Origin: CAVZZG01 sp963779685
GTDB lineage: Bacteria > Actinomycetota > Thermoleophilia > Gaiellales > F1-60-MAGs149
DNA length: 64,000 bases
Assembly: GCA_963779685.1 (NCBI GenBank)
Contig: CAVZZG010000003.1
Location: 1,612,001 to 1,676,000 of the forward strand
Direction of reading: 5' to 3'
Shown: positions 51,648 to 59,589 of the stretch, piece after piece
Layout: each line of letters begins with the position of its first letter
Numbering within the stretch: the stretch's first letter is position 1
Position numbers and translations under genes: made by a program
Notes under the pieces: model-generated
What the model saw: only the letters and a program-made list of their open reading frames with translations
Database searches by the model: none
What the model was told of the DNA's origin: nothing

Positions 51648-51904
51648 GACGGGGACAGTCCCCGCACGGGCGAGCGCGAGGGTCAGTCCCCGTCACATCG
51701 CATGCGCGCCGCGACGTTCGTCGCCCGAACCGCGCGCGGCGTCACGCATTGGTGGAATCGTGGCCGAGCACGTCGCGCGGCCAGCGCAGGCTTCCGCACG
51801 GCGGACGCGCGGTGCGTGACCCGGGTCGCGCGGACAACGTCGGTGCGTGCGATGCGTGACGGGGACTGACCCCGCGCCTTCTCGGTGCGGGGACTGTCCC
51901 CGTC
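51648..51904. repeat. 257-bp palindromic repeat element, copy 2
   Basis: The same outer 20-mer as at 14046 (GACGGGGACAGTCCCCGCAC at 51648-51667) and its reverse complement at 51885-51904. The inner modules are GGGTCAGTCCCCGTCAC and GTGACGGGGACTGACCC, a perfect inverted pair here. The core is diverged from copy 1 apart from short shared words such as GGTG-N-AATCGT. It has no coding potential and lies in the 3' intergenic gap between convergent genes. The remaining 36 bp to the next gene hold nothing else. Confidence 0.85.
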
Positions 51905-51940
51905 ATATCCGCCGCACGAATGGCCGCGGCGGACGCGCGC

Positions 51941-52396
51941 TCAGTGCAGGCTCGGCGTCCAGCCTTCCAGCACCGCGGGCTTCCAGTCGGTGCCGGCGGT
52001 CGGCGATCCCTCGACCCACGGGCCGAGCACCGGCTGCGGGAACTTGCAGTGGATGGGCTTCAGCTGGATGCCGTAGGAGCCGCCTGACTGCAGGTGGAGC
52101 AGCAGCACCTTGCGGGCGATCGTGTCACGCTCGGCCTTGGAGTCGGGCATCGGGAAGTAGATCTTCACGAACGAGTTCGAGTAGCGGTCGAAGACGGCGG
52201 GGACGCCGTCCTCCTCCAGCAACTCGATGTCCTCGAGCCAGTTGATGTCCTGGCCCGGCGTGCCGGCCATCAGGTCGACGTCGGCGGACAACGCCGGATC
52301 CTCCTGGTAGGCCTGCCGCTTGCCGGAGAGGTACTCGGCGTCGATACCGACGGTCTTGTCGGGTTCCTTGTCGATGTGGTGGAACTTGTCGGCCAC
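51941..52396 (-). CDS. Conserved-looking 151-residue protein of the glutamate synthase-like operon, unknown function
   Basis: Starts MADKFHHIDKEPDKTVGIDAE, is rich in charged residues, and has SNSFVKIYFPMPDSKAERDTIARKVLLLHLQ and a C-terminal Pro/Trp-rich segment (KFPQPVLGPWVEGS). It has no membrane segment or recognised domain. It follows the FMN glutamate synthase-like gene by 10 bp on the same strand, so it is the last gene of that operon and may be an accessory subunit. I do not recognise the family. Confidence 0.8.
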   Translation of the reverse strand: MADKFHHIDKEPDKTVGIDAEYLSGKRQAYQEDPALSADVDLMAGTPGQDINWLEDIELLEEDGVPAVFDRYSNSFVKIYFPMPDSKAERDTIARKVLLLHLQSGGSYGIQLKPIHCKFPQPVLGPWVEGSPTAGTDWKPAVLEGWTPSLH

Positions 52397-52406
52397 TGCT
52401 ATCTCC

Positions 52407-53849
52407 TCAGTCCGCGGCCTGCGGGAGCCGGTCGGTGGCCGGGTCGACCAGGTGCTTCTGGAGCAACCGCTCGATGCGCTCCAGCGAGCGCTCCTCGGTG
52501 ACGCCGGGGATGTAGTTGGTGCCGGCCAGCGGCACCTTGGCCATGGCAGCCGCCTCGACGGTCAGCGCGGCCAGGTCCTCGGGCTCCAGCGAGTGGATGT
52601 TGGTCTTGCCGCACGCCCGGGCCAGCATCTGCACCTCGAGCGTGAGCGTGTGCAGGAAGTTGTAGACCCGCTCGGCCGCGTCCTCGACCACGAGCCGCTT
52701 GCGCAGCTCGGGGTCCTGGGTGGCGACACCGACCGGGCAGCGGCCGGTGTGGCAGTGGTAGCACTGGCCAGCCGGAACGCCGACGGTGCCCTCGTAGTCG
52801 GTGATGCCCGGCAGCTCGCGGTTGCAGTTGAGCGCCATCAGTGCCGAGTGGCCGAGGGCCACCGCGGTCGCGCCGAGGGCGATCGCTTTGGCCACGTCAC
52901 CGCCGTTGCGGATGCCGCCGGCCACGACGAGGTCGATCTCGTCCGCCAGGCCGACGTCCTCGAGCGCGCGCCGTGCCTCCGGGATGGCCGCCATCAGCGG
53001 GATGCCGGTCTCCTCGGTCGCGATGTGGGGGCCGGCTCCGGTGCCGCCCTCGCCACCGTCCAGGTAGATGATGTCCGGGCCGCACTTGGCCGCCATCCGC
53101 ACGTCGTCGTAGACGCGCGAGGCGCCCAGCTTGAGCTGGATCGGCACCTGGTAGTCGGTCGCCTCGCGCACCTCCTGCACCTTCAGCGAGAGGTCGTCGG
53201 GGCCGAGCCAGTCAGGATGCCGGGCCGGCGAGCGCTGGTCGATGCCGGCCGGCAGCGACCGCATCTCGGCGACCTGCTCGGTCACCTTCTGCCCCATCAG
53301 GTGCCCGCCCAGGCCGACCTTGCAGCCCTGGCCGATGAAGAACTCGACGGCGTCGGCGAGCATCAGGTGATGCGGGTTGAACCCGTACCGGGACTGGATG
53401 CACTGGTAGTACCACTTGGTCGAGTAGTCGCGCTCCGGCGGGATCATCCCGCCCTCGCCCGAGCACGTTGCGGTGCCGGCCATGGAGGCGCCCTTGGCAA
53501 GGGCCATCTTGGCCTCGAGCGACAGCGCGCCGAAGGACATGCCCGTGATGTAGACCGGGATGTCGAGCTCGATCGGCTTCTTGGCGAACCGGGCTCCGAG
53601 CACGGTCTTGGTCTCGCACTTCTCGCGGTAGCCCTCGATCACGAACCGGGTGAGGGTGCCCGGGAGGAACACGAGCTCGTCCCAGTGCGGCATCTTCTTG
53701 AAGATCGAGAAGCCGCGCATGCGGTAGCGGCCGAGGTCGGCCTTCATGTGGATGTCGTTGATGACCTCGGGCGTGAAGATCCGGGAGCGGCCGAGGACGG
53801 TGGTCTTCTCGGGCGACGTCTCGTCCACCTGGGTGCTGATTCGTGGCAT
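52407..53849 (-). CDS. FMN-binding glutamate synthase-like subunit (probable N-methylglutamate synthase subunit C / GlxD)
   Basis: A 480-residue protein equivalent to the central TIM-barrel FMN domain of glutamate synthase. Visible are GMSFGALSLEAKMALAKGA, the flavin/2-oxoglutarate site YLDGGEGGTGAGP and GGIRNGGDVAKAIALGA, and the Fe-S cysteines in CYHCHTGRCPVGVATQDP. In rhizobial glx and methylotroph mgs operons this domain is a separate protein, as here. It is 9 bp downstream of the GXGXG subunit. Confidence 0.92.
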   Translation of the reverse strand: MPRISTQVDETSPEKTTVLGRSRIFTPEVINDIHMKADLGRYRMRGFSIFKKMPHWDELVFLPGTLTRFVIEGYREKCETKTVLGARFAKKPIELDIPVYITGMSFGALSLEAKMALAKGASMAGTATCSGEGGMIPPERDYSTKWYYQCIQSRYGFNPHHLMLADAVEFFIGQGCKVGLGGHLMGQKVTEQVAEMRSLPAGIDQRSPARHPDWLGPDDLSLKVQEVREATDYQVPIQLKLGASRVYDDVRMAAKCGPDIIYLDGGEGGTGAGPHIATEETGIPLMAAIPEARRALEDVGLADEIDLVVAGGIRNGGDVAKAIALGATAVALGHSALMALNCNRELPGITDYEGTVGVPAGQCYHCHTGRCPVGVATQDPELRKRLVVEDAAERVYNFLHTLTLEVQMLARACGKTNIHSLEPEDLAALTVEAAAMAKVPLAGTNYIPGVTEERSLERIERLLQKHLVDPATDRLPQAAD

Positions 53850-53858
53850 GCGTTCCCC

Positions 53859-54650
53859 CTAGAGGACGATCCGCCGCTCGGACGGCTCGAGCTTGTCGTA
53901 GTTGTAGAGCTGCTTGCCGCAGACGAACTTCTCGAAGTTCGGCGGCGAACCGAGGTCGTAGATCGCGAACTTGCGCTGGATCAGCTCGGTGTCGGCGTCG
54001 GTCCACTCGCCCGGCACGCAGTCGATGCCGAGCGACTTGACCTTGCCGGCCACGTAGATCGTGCCGTCGTACATCGAGTCGCCGAGGCCGGGACCGGCGT
54101 CGCCGCAGATGATCATGCGGCCCCGCTGCATCATGAAGCCGGTGTTCGAGCCGACCGAGCCGCCGACGATGATCGTGCCGCCCTTCTGGTCGATGCCCGT
54201 GCGGGCGCCGACGCGGCCCTTGACCACCAGGTCGCCGCCCCGCAGCGCCGCGCCCGTGAGCGAGCCCGCGTTCGAGTCGACCACGACGACGCCGCTCATC
54301 ATGTTCTCGCACGCCGACCAGCCGACGCGACCCGTGATGTGGATCTCCGGGCCGTCGATGAGGCCGCACCCGAAGTAGCCGAGCGAGCCCTCGTAGGTGA
54401 TCTTGCAGCGCTGCAGGATGCCGACCCCGATCGAGTGCCGCGAGCCGGGGTTCTTGACGGTGACGTCGCGGATGCCGAGCTCGTAGATCAGCCGGCGGAG
54501 CTCGAGGTTGATGGTGCGCGTCGTCAGGTCCTTCGCGTCGAACACGGCCCGGTCGCCGTCGATCTCGGCGACGTTCGGCGCAACCGCGTCGGGCTCTGCA
54601 AGGCCGCGCGCGTCGTAGCTGATGCGGCGCTCTCCGACTAGAGCTTCCAT
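53859..54650 (-). CDS. GXGXG-repeat glutamate synthase-like subunit (probable N-methylglutamate synthase subunit B / GlxC)
   Basis: A 263-residue beta-helix protein matching the C-terminal GXGXG domain of glutamate synthase. Its parallel-helix repeats include VGILQRCKITYEGSLGYFG, GGDLVVKGRVGARTG and GGTIIVGGSVGSNTG. The start ATG 54650 overlaps the end of the amidotransferase gene by 13 bp. The role is structural in the synthase complex. It is a separate gene rather than fused, which is the hallmark of the Glx/Mgs type. Confidence 0.9.
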   Translation of the reverse strand: MEALVGERRISYDARGLAEPDAVAPNVAEIDGDRAVFDAKDLTTRTINLELRRLIYELGIRDVTVKNPGSRHSIGVGILQRCKITYEGSLGYFGCGLIDGPEIHITGRVGWSACENMMSGVVVVDSNAGSLTGAALRGGDLVVKGRVGARTGIDQKGGTIIVGGSVGSNTGFMMQRGRMIICGDAGPGLGDSMYDGTIYVAGKVKSLGIDCVPGEWTDADTELIQRKFAIYDLGSPPNFEKFVCGKQLYNYDKLEPSERRIVL

Positions 54651-55570
54651 ACCAGCACCTCCGCCTCGTAGGGGTCGTAGGTCTCGATCTCGTGGGCCAT
54701 CACGGCCCGGATCGCGATCTCCTCGGACGCGAGCGCCACGAGGTCGTCCGATTCGTACAGCACGAGCGGCTTGGCGGCCAGCTCGTCCTTGCACACGCCG
54801 AGGGCATCGCCGGTGACGCAGATGTAGGTGAACACGCCATCCAGCTCCTCGAGGCTGGCGCGCATGGCGTCCTCGAGCGGCACGCCCTCGCTGAGCTTCT
54901 CGGCCAGGTAGACCGCGATGATCTCGGAGTCGCACTCCGACTGGAAGCGGTGGCCGTTGCGCTCGAGCCGCCGGCGCCAGTAGAAGTAGTTCGTGAGCTG
55001 GCCGTTGTGGACGACCGCGACGTCGGAGAACGGGTAGGCCCAGTAGGGGTGGGCGCCGGAGATGTCGACGTCCGACTCGGTGGCCATCCGCACGTGGCCG
55101 ATGCCGTGGGTGCCCATGAAGCCGTCGAGGCCGTACTGGTCGCCGACGGTCTGGGCGTCGCCGAGGTCCTTGATGATCTCGAGCGACGTTCCGATCGAGA
55201 GCATCTCCGTGCCGGGGATGTCCTCGATGAAGTCGGCGACCTCCTTGATGTCACCGGCGTAGCGCACCTTGATGCGCAGCGCGTGCTCGATCTCCTCCTC
55301 GATCTCGAGCACGGTCGCGCCCAGGGCGTGCAGCCGGCTGTCGATCTCGGAGCGGTGCATCCGCAGCCGGTCGTTGAAGTCGAAGTCCCGCGGGTCGTTG
55401 GCATCGGCCAGCTTGATGCGCAGCACGATGATGCCGGCCGCGCCCGGTCCGTAGAGGGCGTACCCGGTCGAATCCGGGCCGCGATGCTTCATCGACTGGA
55501 GCATGGCGATCATGTCGGCGCCGACGTTCCGCGCGCCGTTCCGGTAGATGATCCCGGCGATTCCGCACAT
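54638..55570 (-). CDS. Class II glutamine amidotransferase (probable N-methylglutamate synthase subunit A / GlxB)
   Basis: A 310-residue Ntn-type glutaminase domain. It begins MCGIAGIIYRNG, so Cys2 becomes the N-terminal nucleophile after Met removal. GIGHVRMATES, AVVHNGQLTNYFYWR and ECDSEIIAVYLAEKL are typical. It supplies ammonia from glutamine, or transfers methylamine from gamma-glutamylmethylamide in the Mgs system. The start was chosen at the catalytic MCG although the frame is open upstream into the end of the glutamine synthetase gene. Confidence 0.92.
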   Translation of the reverse strand: MCGIAGIIYRNGARNVGADMIAMLQSMKHRGPDSTGYALYGPGAAGIIVLRIKLADANDPRDFDFNDRLRMHRSEIDSRLHALGATVLEIEEEIEHALRIKVRYAGDIKEVADFIEDIPGTEMLSIGTSLEIIKDLGDAQTVGDQYGLDGFMGTHGIGHVRMATESDVDISGAHPYWAYPFSDVAVVHNGQLTNYFYWRRRLERNGHRFQSECDSEIIAVYLAEKLSEGVPLEDAMRASLEELDGVFTYICVTGDALGVCKDELAAKPLVLYESDDLVALASEEIAIRAVMAHEIETYDPYEAEVLVWKL

Positions 55571-55598
55571 AGGCTGTCCCTTCGCGTCGGGGTCGGGG

Positions 55599-56993
55599 TT
55601 AGGGAGGACGTCCAGGTACTCGTCGCGATCCCAGTCGGAGACGGTCGCGCAGTACCGCTCCCACTCGTCGCGCTTGTAGTGCATGAAGACGGTCAGCATC
55701 TCGCCGGGCATGGCCGACTTGATGACCTCGTCGGCCTCGAGTTGATCGAGGGCATCGCCGAAGGTCATCGGGATCTTGCGCACTTCCTTACCGGCCTGCA
55801 TGGCCTGGTAGATGTTGCGCTCCTCCGGGCGCGCCCGGGTCGATCTTGTTCGTGATGCCGTCGTCCATGGCCTTGATCAGCGCGGCCATGGACAGGTACG
55901 GGTTCACGGCCGAGTCGACCGAGCGGTACTCGAACCGTCCGGGCGCCGACACGCGCAGCGCGGTGGTGCGGTTCTGGAAGCCCCAGTCGGCGAAGACCGG
56001 CGCCCAGAAGCCGGTGTCCCAGAGCCGGCGGTAGGAGTTCACCGTCGAGGCCGTGATCGCGGTCAGCGCGCCGAGGTGCTTCGTGATCCCGCCGATGGCC
56101 CACAGGCCGATCTGCGACGGCATCTGCGGATCGTCGCCCTCGGGCATGAACGTGTTCTCGTCGCCCCGCCAGAGCGAGATGTTGTGGTGGCAGCCGTTGG
56201 CCGACACGCCCATGAACGGCTTGGGCATGAAGCACGGAAAGACGTTGAACTCGCGGCCGACCTGCCGGCAGACCTGGCGGAAGGTCGAGAGGTTGTCGGC
56301 GGTCTTCTCGGCCCGGTCGAAGTTGAAGTTCAGCTCCAGCTGGCCGGGGGCGTCCTCGTGGTCGCCCTGGATCATGTCGAGTCCCAGCCCGCTGGCGTAC
56401 TCGATGACCTTGTGGATGATCGGCTGGAACTCCGAGAACTGGTCGATGTGGTAGCAGTAGGGCTTGGAGACGCCCTCGACGGCCGGCGTGCCGTCCTCCT
56501 TCATCTTCAGCCACATCATCTCGGGCTCGGTGCCGGCCCGCAGGTGCAGGCCGGTGCGGCTCTCGAACTCGGCGGCGATGCGCTGCAGGTTGCCGCGGCA
56601 GTCGGCGGTCAGGAACGCCCCGGGGTCGGCGCGCTCCTCGCGGTTGCGGAAGCACACGCACCACACCCGGGCCACCTTCGGGTCCCACGGCAGCTGCATG
56701 AACGTCTCGGGCTCCGGGATGCCGACCAGCTCCATCGCCTCGGGCCCGTACCCGATGTAGTCGCCGTGGCGGTCGATGAACAGGTTCGCCATCGAGCCGT
56801 AGACCAGCTGGAACCCCTTGCGCGCGGTCGTCTCCCAGTGGGCTGCGGGGATGCCCTTGCCCATGATCCGGCCGGTGACCGAGACGAACTGGTAGTAGAC
56901 GTACGTGATGCCGAGCCTGTCGATCTGCTCGCGGACCTTGCGGACCTGCTCGTCGCGTCCTTCGGCGTTGACGAACCGCTCGAGGTCGGTCAC
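55599..56993 (-). CDS. Type III glutamine synthetase (GlnT / gamma-glutamylmethylamide synthetase-like), frameshifted
   Basis: An ATP-dependent ligase of about 460 residues. The start is GTG 56993, with GGAGG 7 bp upstream. The body has LRAGTEPEMMWLKMKEDG, the metal/ATP site DMIQGDHEDAPGQLELNF, ANGCHHNISLW and the family ending-type NKIDPGAP. One extra G near 55831 breaks the frame; the C-terminus (EERNIYQAMQAGKEVRKIP to DRDEYLDVLP) continues in the frame of the next gene. A stop at 55599-55601 would follow if a second base is missing there. It belongs to the GlnT group, of which GmaS makes gamma-glutamylmethylamide. It is the first gene of the operon. Confidence 0.88.
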
Positions 56994-57174
56994 CTGCCTG
57001 CCTCCTTCATCCCAGCGCTGTTCGAAACGGCCACATACGGTCCGCGGAAGGCGAGCGTACCGGCGCGCAGGTGCCCACGGCAACGGCGATTTCGACCCGG
57101 CGCCCTGACGGTCGGTGGACGGTTCGCACATATCGCCGCTTCTCACCGGCCCCTACCATGGGCACTCAGGCGGC

Positions 57175-57549
57175 ATGCTCGAGCGTCAACAGCTACAGCC
57201 GATCGTGGAGCGCGTTCTCGAGCAGGCGGGCGCGGCGCGCGAACGCGGGCTGGAACCGGCGGTCCTCATCCACGGCGCCGCCGGCTGGTCGCACCACCTG
57301 CTGCGCGACGGCTTCCGGCGGATCGCCGAGACCGGCGCGATCCAGGCCGCCGACGCCTACGTCTGCGTGGTCGCCCGCACGGACACGCCCGAGCTGGCCG
57401 CTGACCTCGGCGTCGCGCCGCCGGCGTCCGGCGGCAGCGATGTGGTCGTGCTCGCGGAGTCGCGGGCGGGCGACGTCATCGGCGGCACGGAGCCGGAACT
57501 CGACGCCATGCGCGAGCGGCTCACGGAGATCCTGCTTGCCGATTCGTGA
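57175..57549 (+). CDS. Small soluble protein of unknown function
   Basis: A 124-residue protein from ATG 57175 (MLERQQLQPIVERVLEQAG), with an earlier TTG/GTG start possible near 57115. It has alternating helices and strands (PAVLIHGAAGWSH, DAYVCVVARTDTPELAADLG, SDVVVLAESRAGDVIGG). I do not recognise a family. It is 34 bp upstream of the acyl-CoA dehydrogenase and codirectional, so probably in one transcript. It lies divergent from the glutamine synthetase operon. Confidence 0.6.
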   Translation: MLERQQLQPIVERVLEQAGAARERGLEPAVLIHGAAGWSHHLLRDGFRRIAETGAIQAADAYVCVVARTDTPELAADLGVAPPASGGSDVVVLAESRAGDVIGGTEPELDAMRERLTEILLADS

Positions 57550-57583
57550 AACAATCCACCGGCCCGAGAACTGGGAGGACTAG

Positions 57584-58955
57584 ATGGCAGCGGTTGCCGA
57601 CGAGGCAAAGACGGGGCTCGACCCCATGTTCGACCCGGACTTCTTCCTCGACGAGGAACAGCGCGCCCTGCGCAGTCAGCTGGTCGAGATCTGCGAGCGC
57701 GACATCCGCCCGCTGGCCGATCACAACGACCGTACCTCGACGTTCCCGCGGAAGAGCCTCGAGGCGCTCGGTCCGTTCCTCGGACTCCTGTTGCCGAAGG
57801 AATGGGGCGGCCTCGGCCAGTCGCACCGCATGCTCGCCGCGACCACCGAGACCATCGCCCGCCACGGCGATCCCTCCGCGGCCATGTGCTACACGATGCA
57901 CATCGGCGCGGTCGAGGCGCTGCGGCTCTCCGCCAACGAGTACCAGATCGACAAGTACCTGAAGCGGGTCGTGCCGGATCGCCAGATCGGCACGCTCTCG
58001 TACTCCGACCCGGAGACCGGTTCGCACTTCTGGTACCCGATCGCGTCCGGCGCCCAGAAGACCGACGGTGGCTACATGGTCACCAAGCGGGCCTCCTGGA
58101 CGACCTCGGGCGGGTTCTCCGACTTCTACGTCTTCCAGACCACGTCGCCCGACTTCAAGGACTACTCCGACCTCTCGGTCTGGGTCTGCGACGCCGCCGA
58201 CGCCGAGGCCAAGCCCGGCGAGTGGGATGCGCTCGGCCTACGCGGTAACCAGTCCGGTTCGCTGCTGATCGACAACAAGTTCATGCCCGACAACCACCTC
58301 GTCGGCCGCGTCGGCGACGGCGCCTGGTCGAACGACGAGGCGGTCGACCCGTTCTTCCTGCTCTCGTCGTCGTCGTGCTGGAACGGCATCTCGCTGGGCG
58401 CGATCGACATCGCCATCCGGCACACGACCCGGAAGACCCACAAGGACGTCGGCACTGCGCGTCTGCGACTACCCGACGATCCAGGACGCCGTCGGCGAGG
58501 CCGTGATCGACACCAACGCCATCCGCACCATGCAGTACTCGCTGGCGATGGCCCTGGACGAGGCCACCGACAACGGCCAGAAGCAGCTGGCGCCCGGCGA
58601 GTACGCCCGCGGCAACTACCTGCACTGGCTCTGGCAGCTCAAGTTCGCCGCCGCCAAGAACGTCGCCCACGTCGTCGACAAGATGCTCCACTGCACCGGC
58701 GGCTCCGGCTTCAAGCGCGAGCCGCTGCAGCTCGAGCGCTACCTTCGCGACGGCAAGGCCGGCTGGGTGATGGGCCCCACCAACGAGGTGCTGCGCCAGT
58801 TCGTCGGCAAGACCGCCCTGCTCGGCATCGAGTCGCTCGACTACTGGAACCAGGTCGTCAACTGGCGCTCGATCACCAACGAGACGAAGAAGCTCTCGGC
58901 CGCCGAGAAGCGCGAGTTCGCCGCGCAGGCTGCTGGCCGAAGCGCGGCGAGGTCA
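57584..58955 (+). CDS. Acyl-CoA dehydrogenase family flavoprotein, frameshifted
   Basis: About 455 residues after correction. FFLDEEQRALRSQLVEICERDI is the typical N-terminal helix; the middle beta domain holds GTLSYSDPETGSHFWYP and TSGGFSDFYVF. The C-terminal helices (AIRTMQYSLAMALDE, AAKNVAHVVDKMLHCTGGSGFKRE) lie in another frame after one extra base near 58456. ATG 57584 has GGAGG 5 bp upstream. The normal 3' end (LSAAEKREFAAKLLAEAGE-stop) is intact only in a second copy at 59483-59541; in this copy the end is altered and the frame stays open to 59462. The substrate is unknown. Confidence 0.85.
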
Positions 58956-59544
58956 GCCAGCGCCGCGTCGCGCCGCTGGAGCGGGCCTGACGCAGATGCC
59001 TCCTCGCGCGCGGCGCGACGGGCCACCTCGGCCGCGTCGGCCGCGCACCGCGCGGTCGCGCGTCCGCGACAGCCGCGACGCGCCGGTCGACCGCGGCGGT
59101 CGCCGGCGCGTTCGCGCAAGCGCCGCAGCTCGACGCCGAGCAGCCGAGCCGCGCGACGAACGCGACGCATCGAGGGCCAGCGGAACTCGCCGACCACCTG
59201 CTCCAGCGCGACGCTGCCGAAGCCGGCAGCTGCCCGCGAGCGCCTCGACGTCCGTCGCATCGGCGAGAGCCGCACGGCGCGCGCATCGCGGCCTCGGCGG
59301 AGCGACCGCGTCAGACGTCGGCCAGGATCGCGAAGGCGAGCGACGAACCGTCGAGCCGCCGGGGACCGTCTGCGCGCGCAGGCCGCCGGAGCCCGCCAGT
59401 CGAGCAGCTGCACGATCGGCGTGTCGCCGATCGCCGCCAGCGCCGCCGGGCGACGCCCGTGATTCTCAGCCATGCGTGTCTCCTCTCGGCCGCCGAGAAG
59501 CGCGAGTTCGCCGCCAAGCTGCTGGCCGAAGCCGGCGAGTAGGC
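58893..59544. repeat. Direct repeat of about 60 bp flanking a 530-bp insertion at the acyl-CoA dehydrogenase 3' end
   Basis: The 32-bp string beginning CTCTCGGCCGCCGAGAAG (58893) recurs at 59483, and similarity continues for about 30 bp more with small indels. The second copy reads to a proper stop (59541) right before a terminator hairpin, so it looks like the original gene end. The first copy is the one joined to the gene. The DNA between them is extremely GC-rich and unlike the neighbours. The arrangement resembles an insertion that duplicated its target, or a tandem duplication. Confidence 0.6.
59311..59473 (-). CDS. Possible small ORF inside the insertion, probably frameshifted
   Basis: AGGAG 6 bp before ATG 59473 starts MAENHGRRPAALAAIGDTPI, continuing VQLLDWR; a second frame then ends SLAFAILADV at the stop near 59311. 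Reading through one or two indels would give about 52 residues. The ribosome-binding site and the non-random composition of both ends support a real small gene, but I recognise no family, and the evidence is weak. Confidence 0.3.
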
Positions 59545-59545
59545 C

Positions 59546-59585
59546 GGGGGCACCGTTCGGGACCGTGTCCCGAACGGTGCCCCCC
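59546..59585. terminator. Strong bidirectional terminator hairpin
   Basis: GGGGGCACCGTTCGGGAC (59546-59563) pairs perfectly with GTCCCGAACGGTGCCCCC; the loop is CGT. The 18-bp stem sits between the converging acyl-CoA dehydrogenase and APC permease genes, 4 bp after the stop of the second repeat copy. Confidence 0.85.
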
Positions 59586-59589
59586 ACCC

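Noticed and set aside
57001..57174. ATTGCC-type operator upstream of the glutamine synthetase operon
   Set aside because: Only GCCCACGGCAAC resembles the palindrome; no matching left arm, so I do not include this operon in the proposed regulon.
58841..59587. Minus-strand Arg-rich 248-residue ORF across the insertion
   Set aside because: It runs antisense through the acyl-CoA dehydrogenase end with low-complexity Arg/Ala sequence; only the short start at 59473 with a ribosome-binding site deserves mention.
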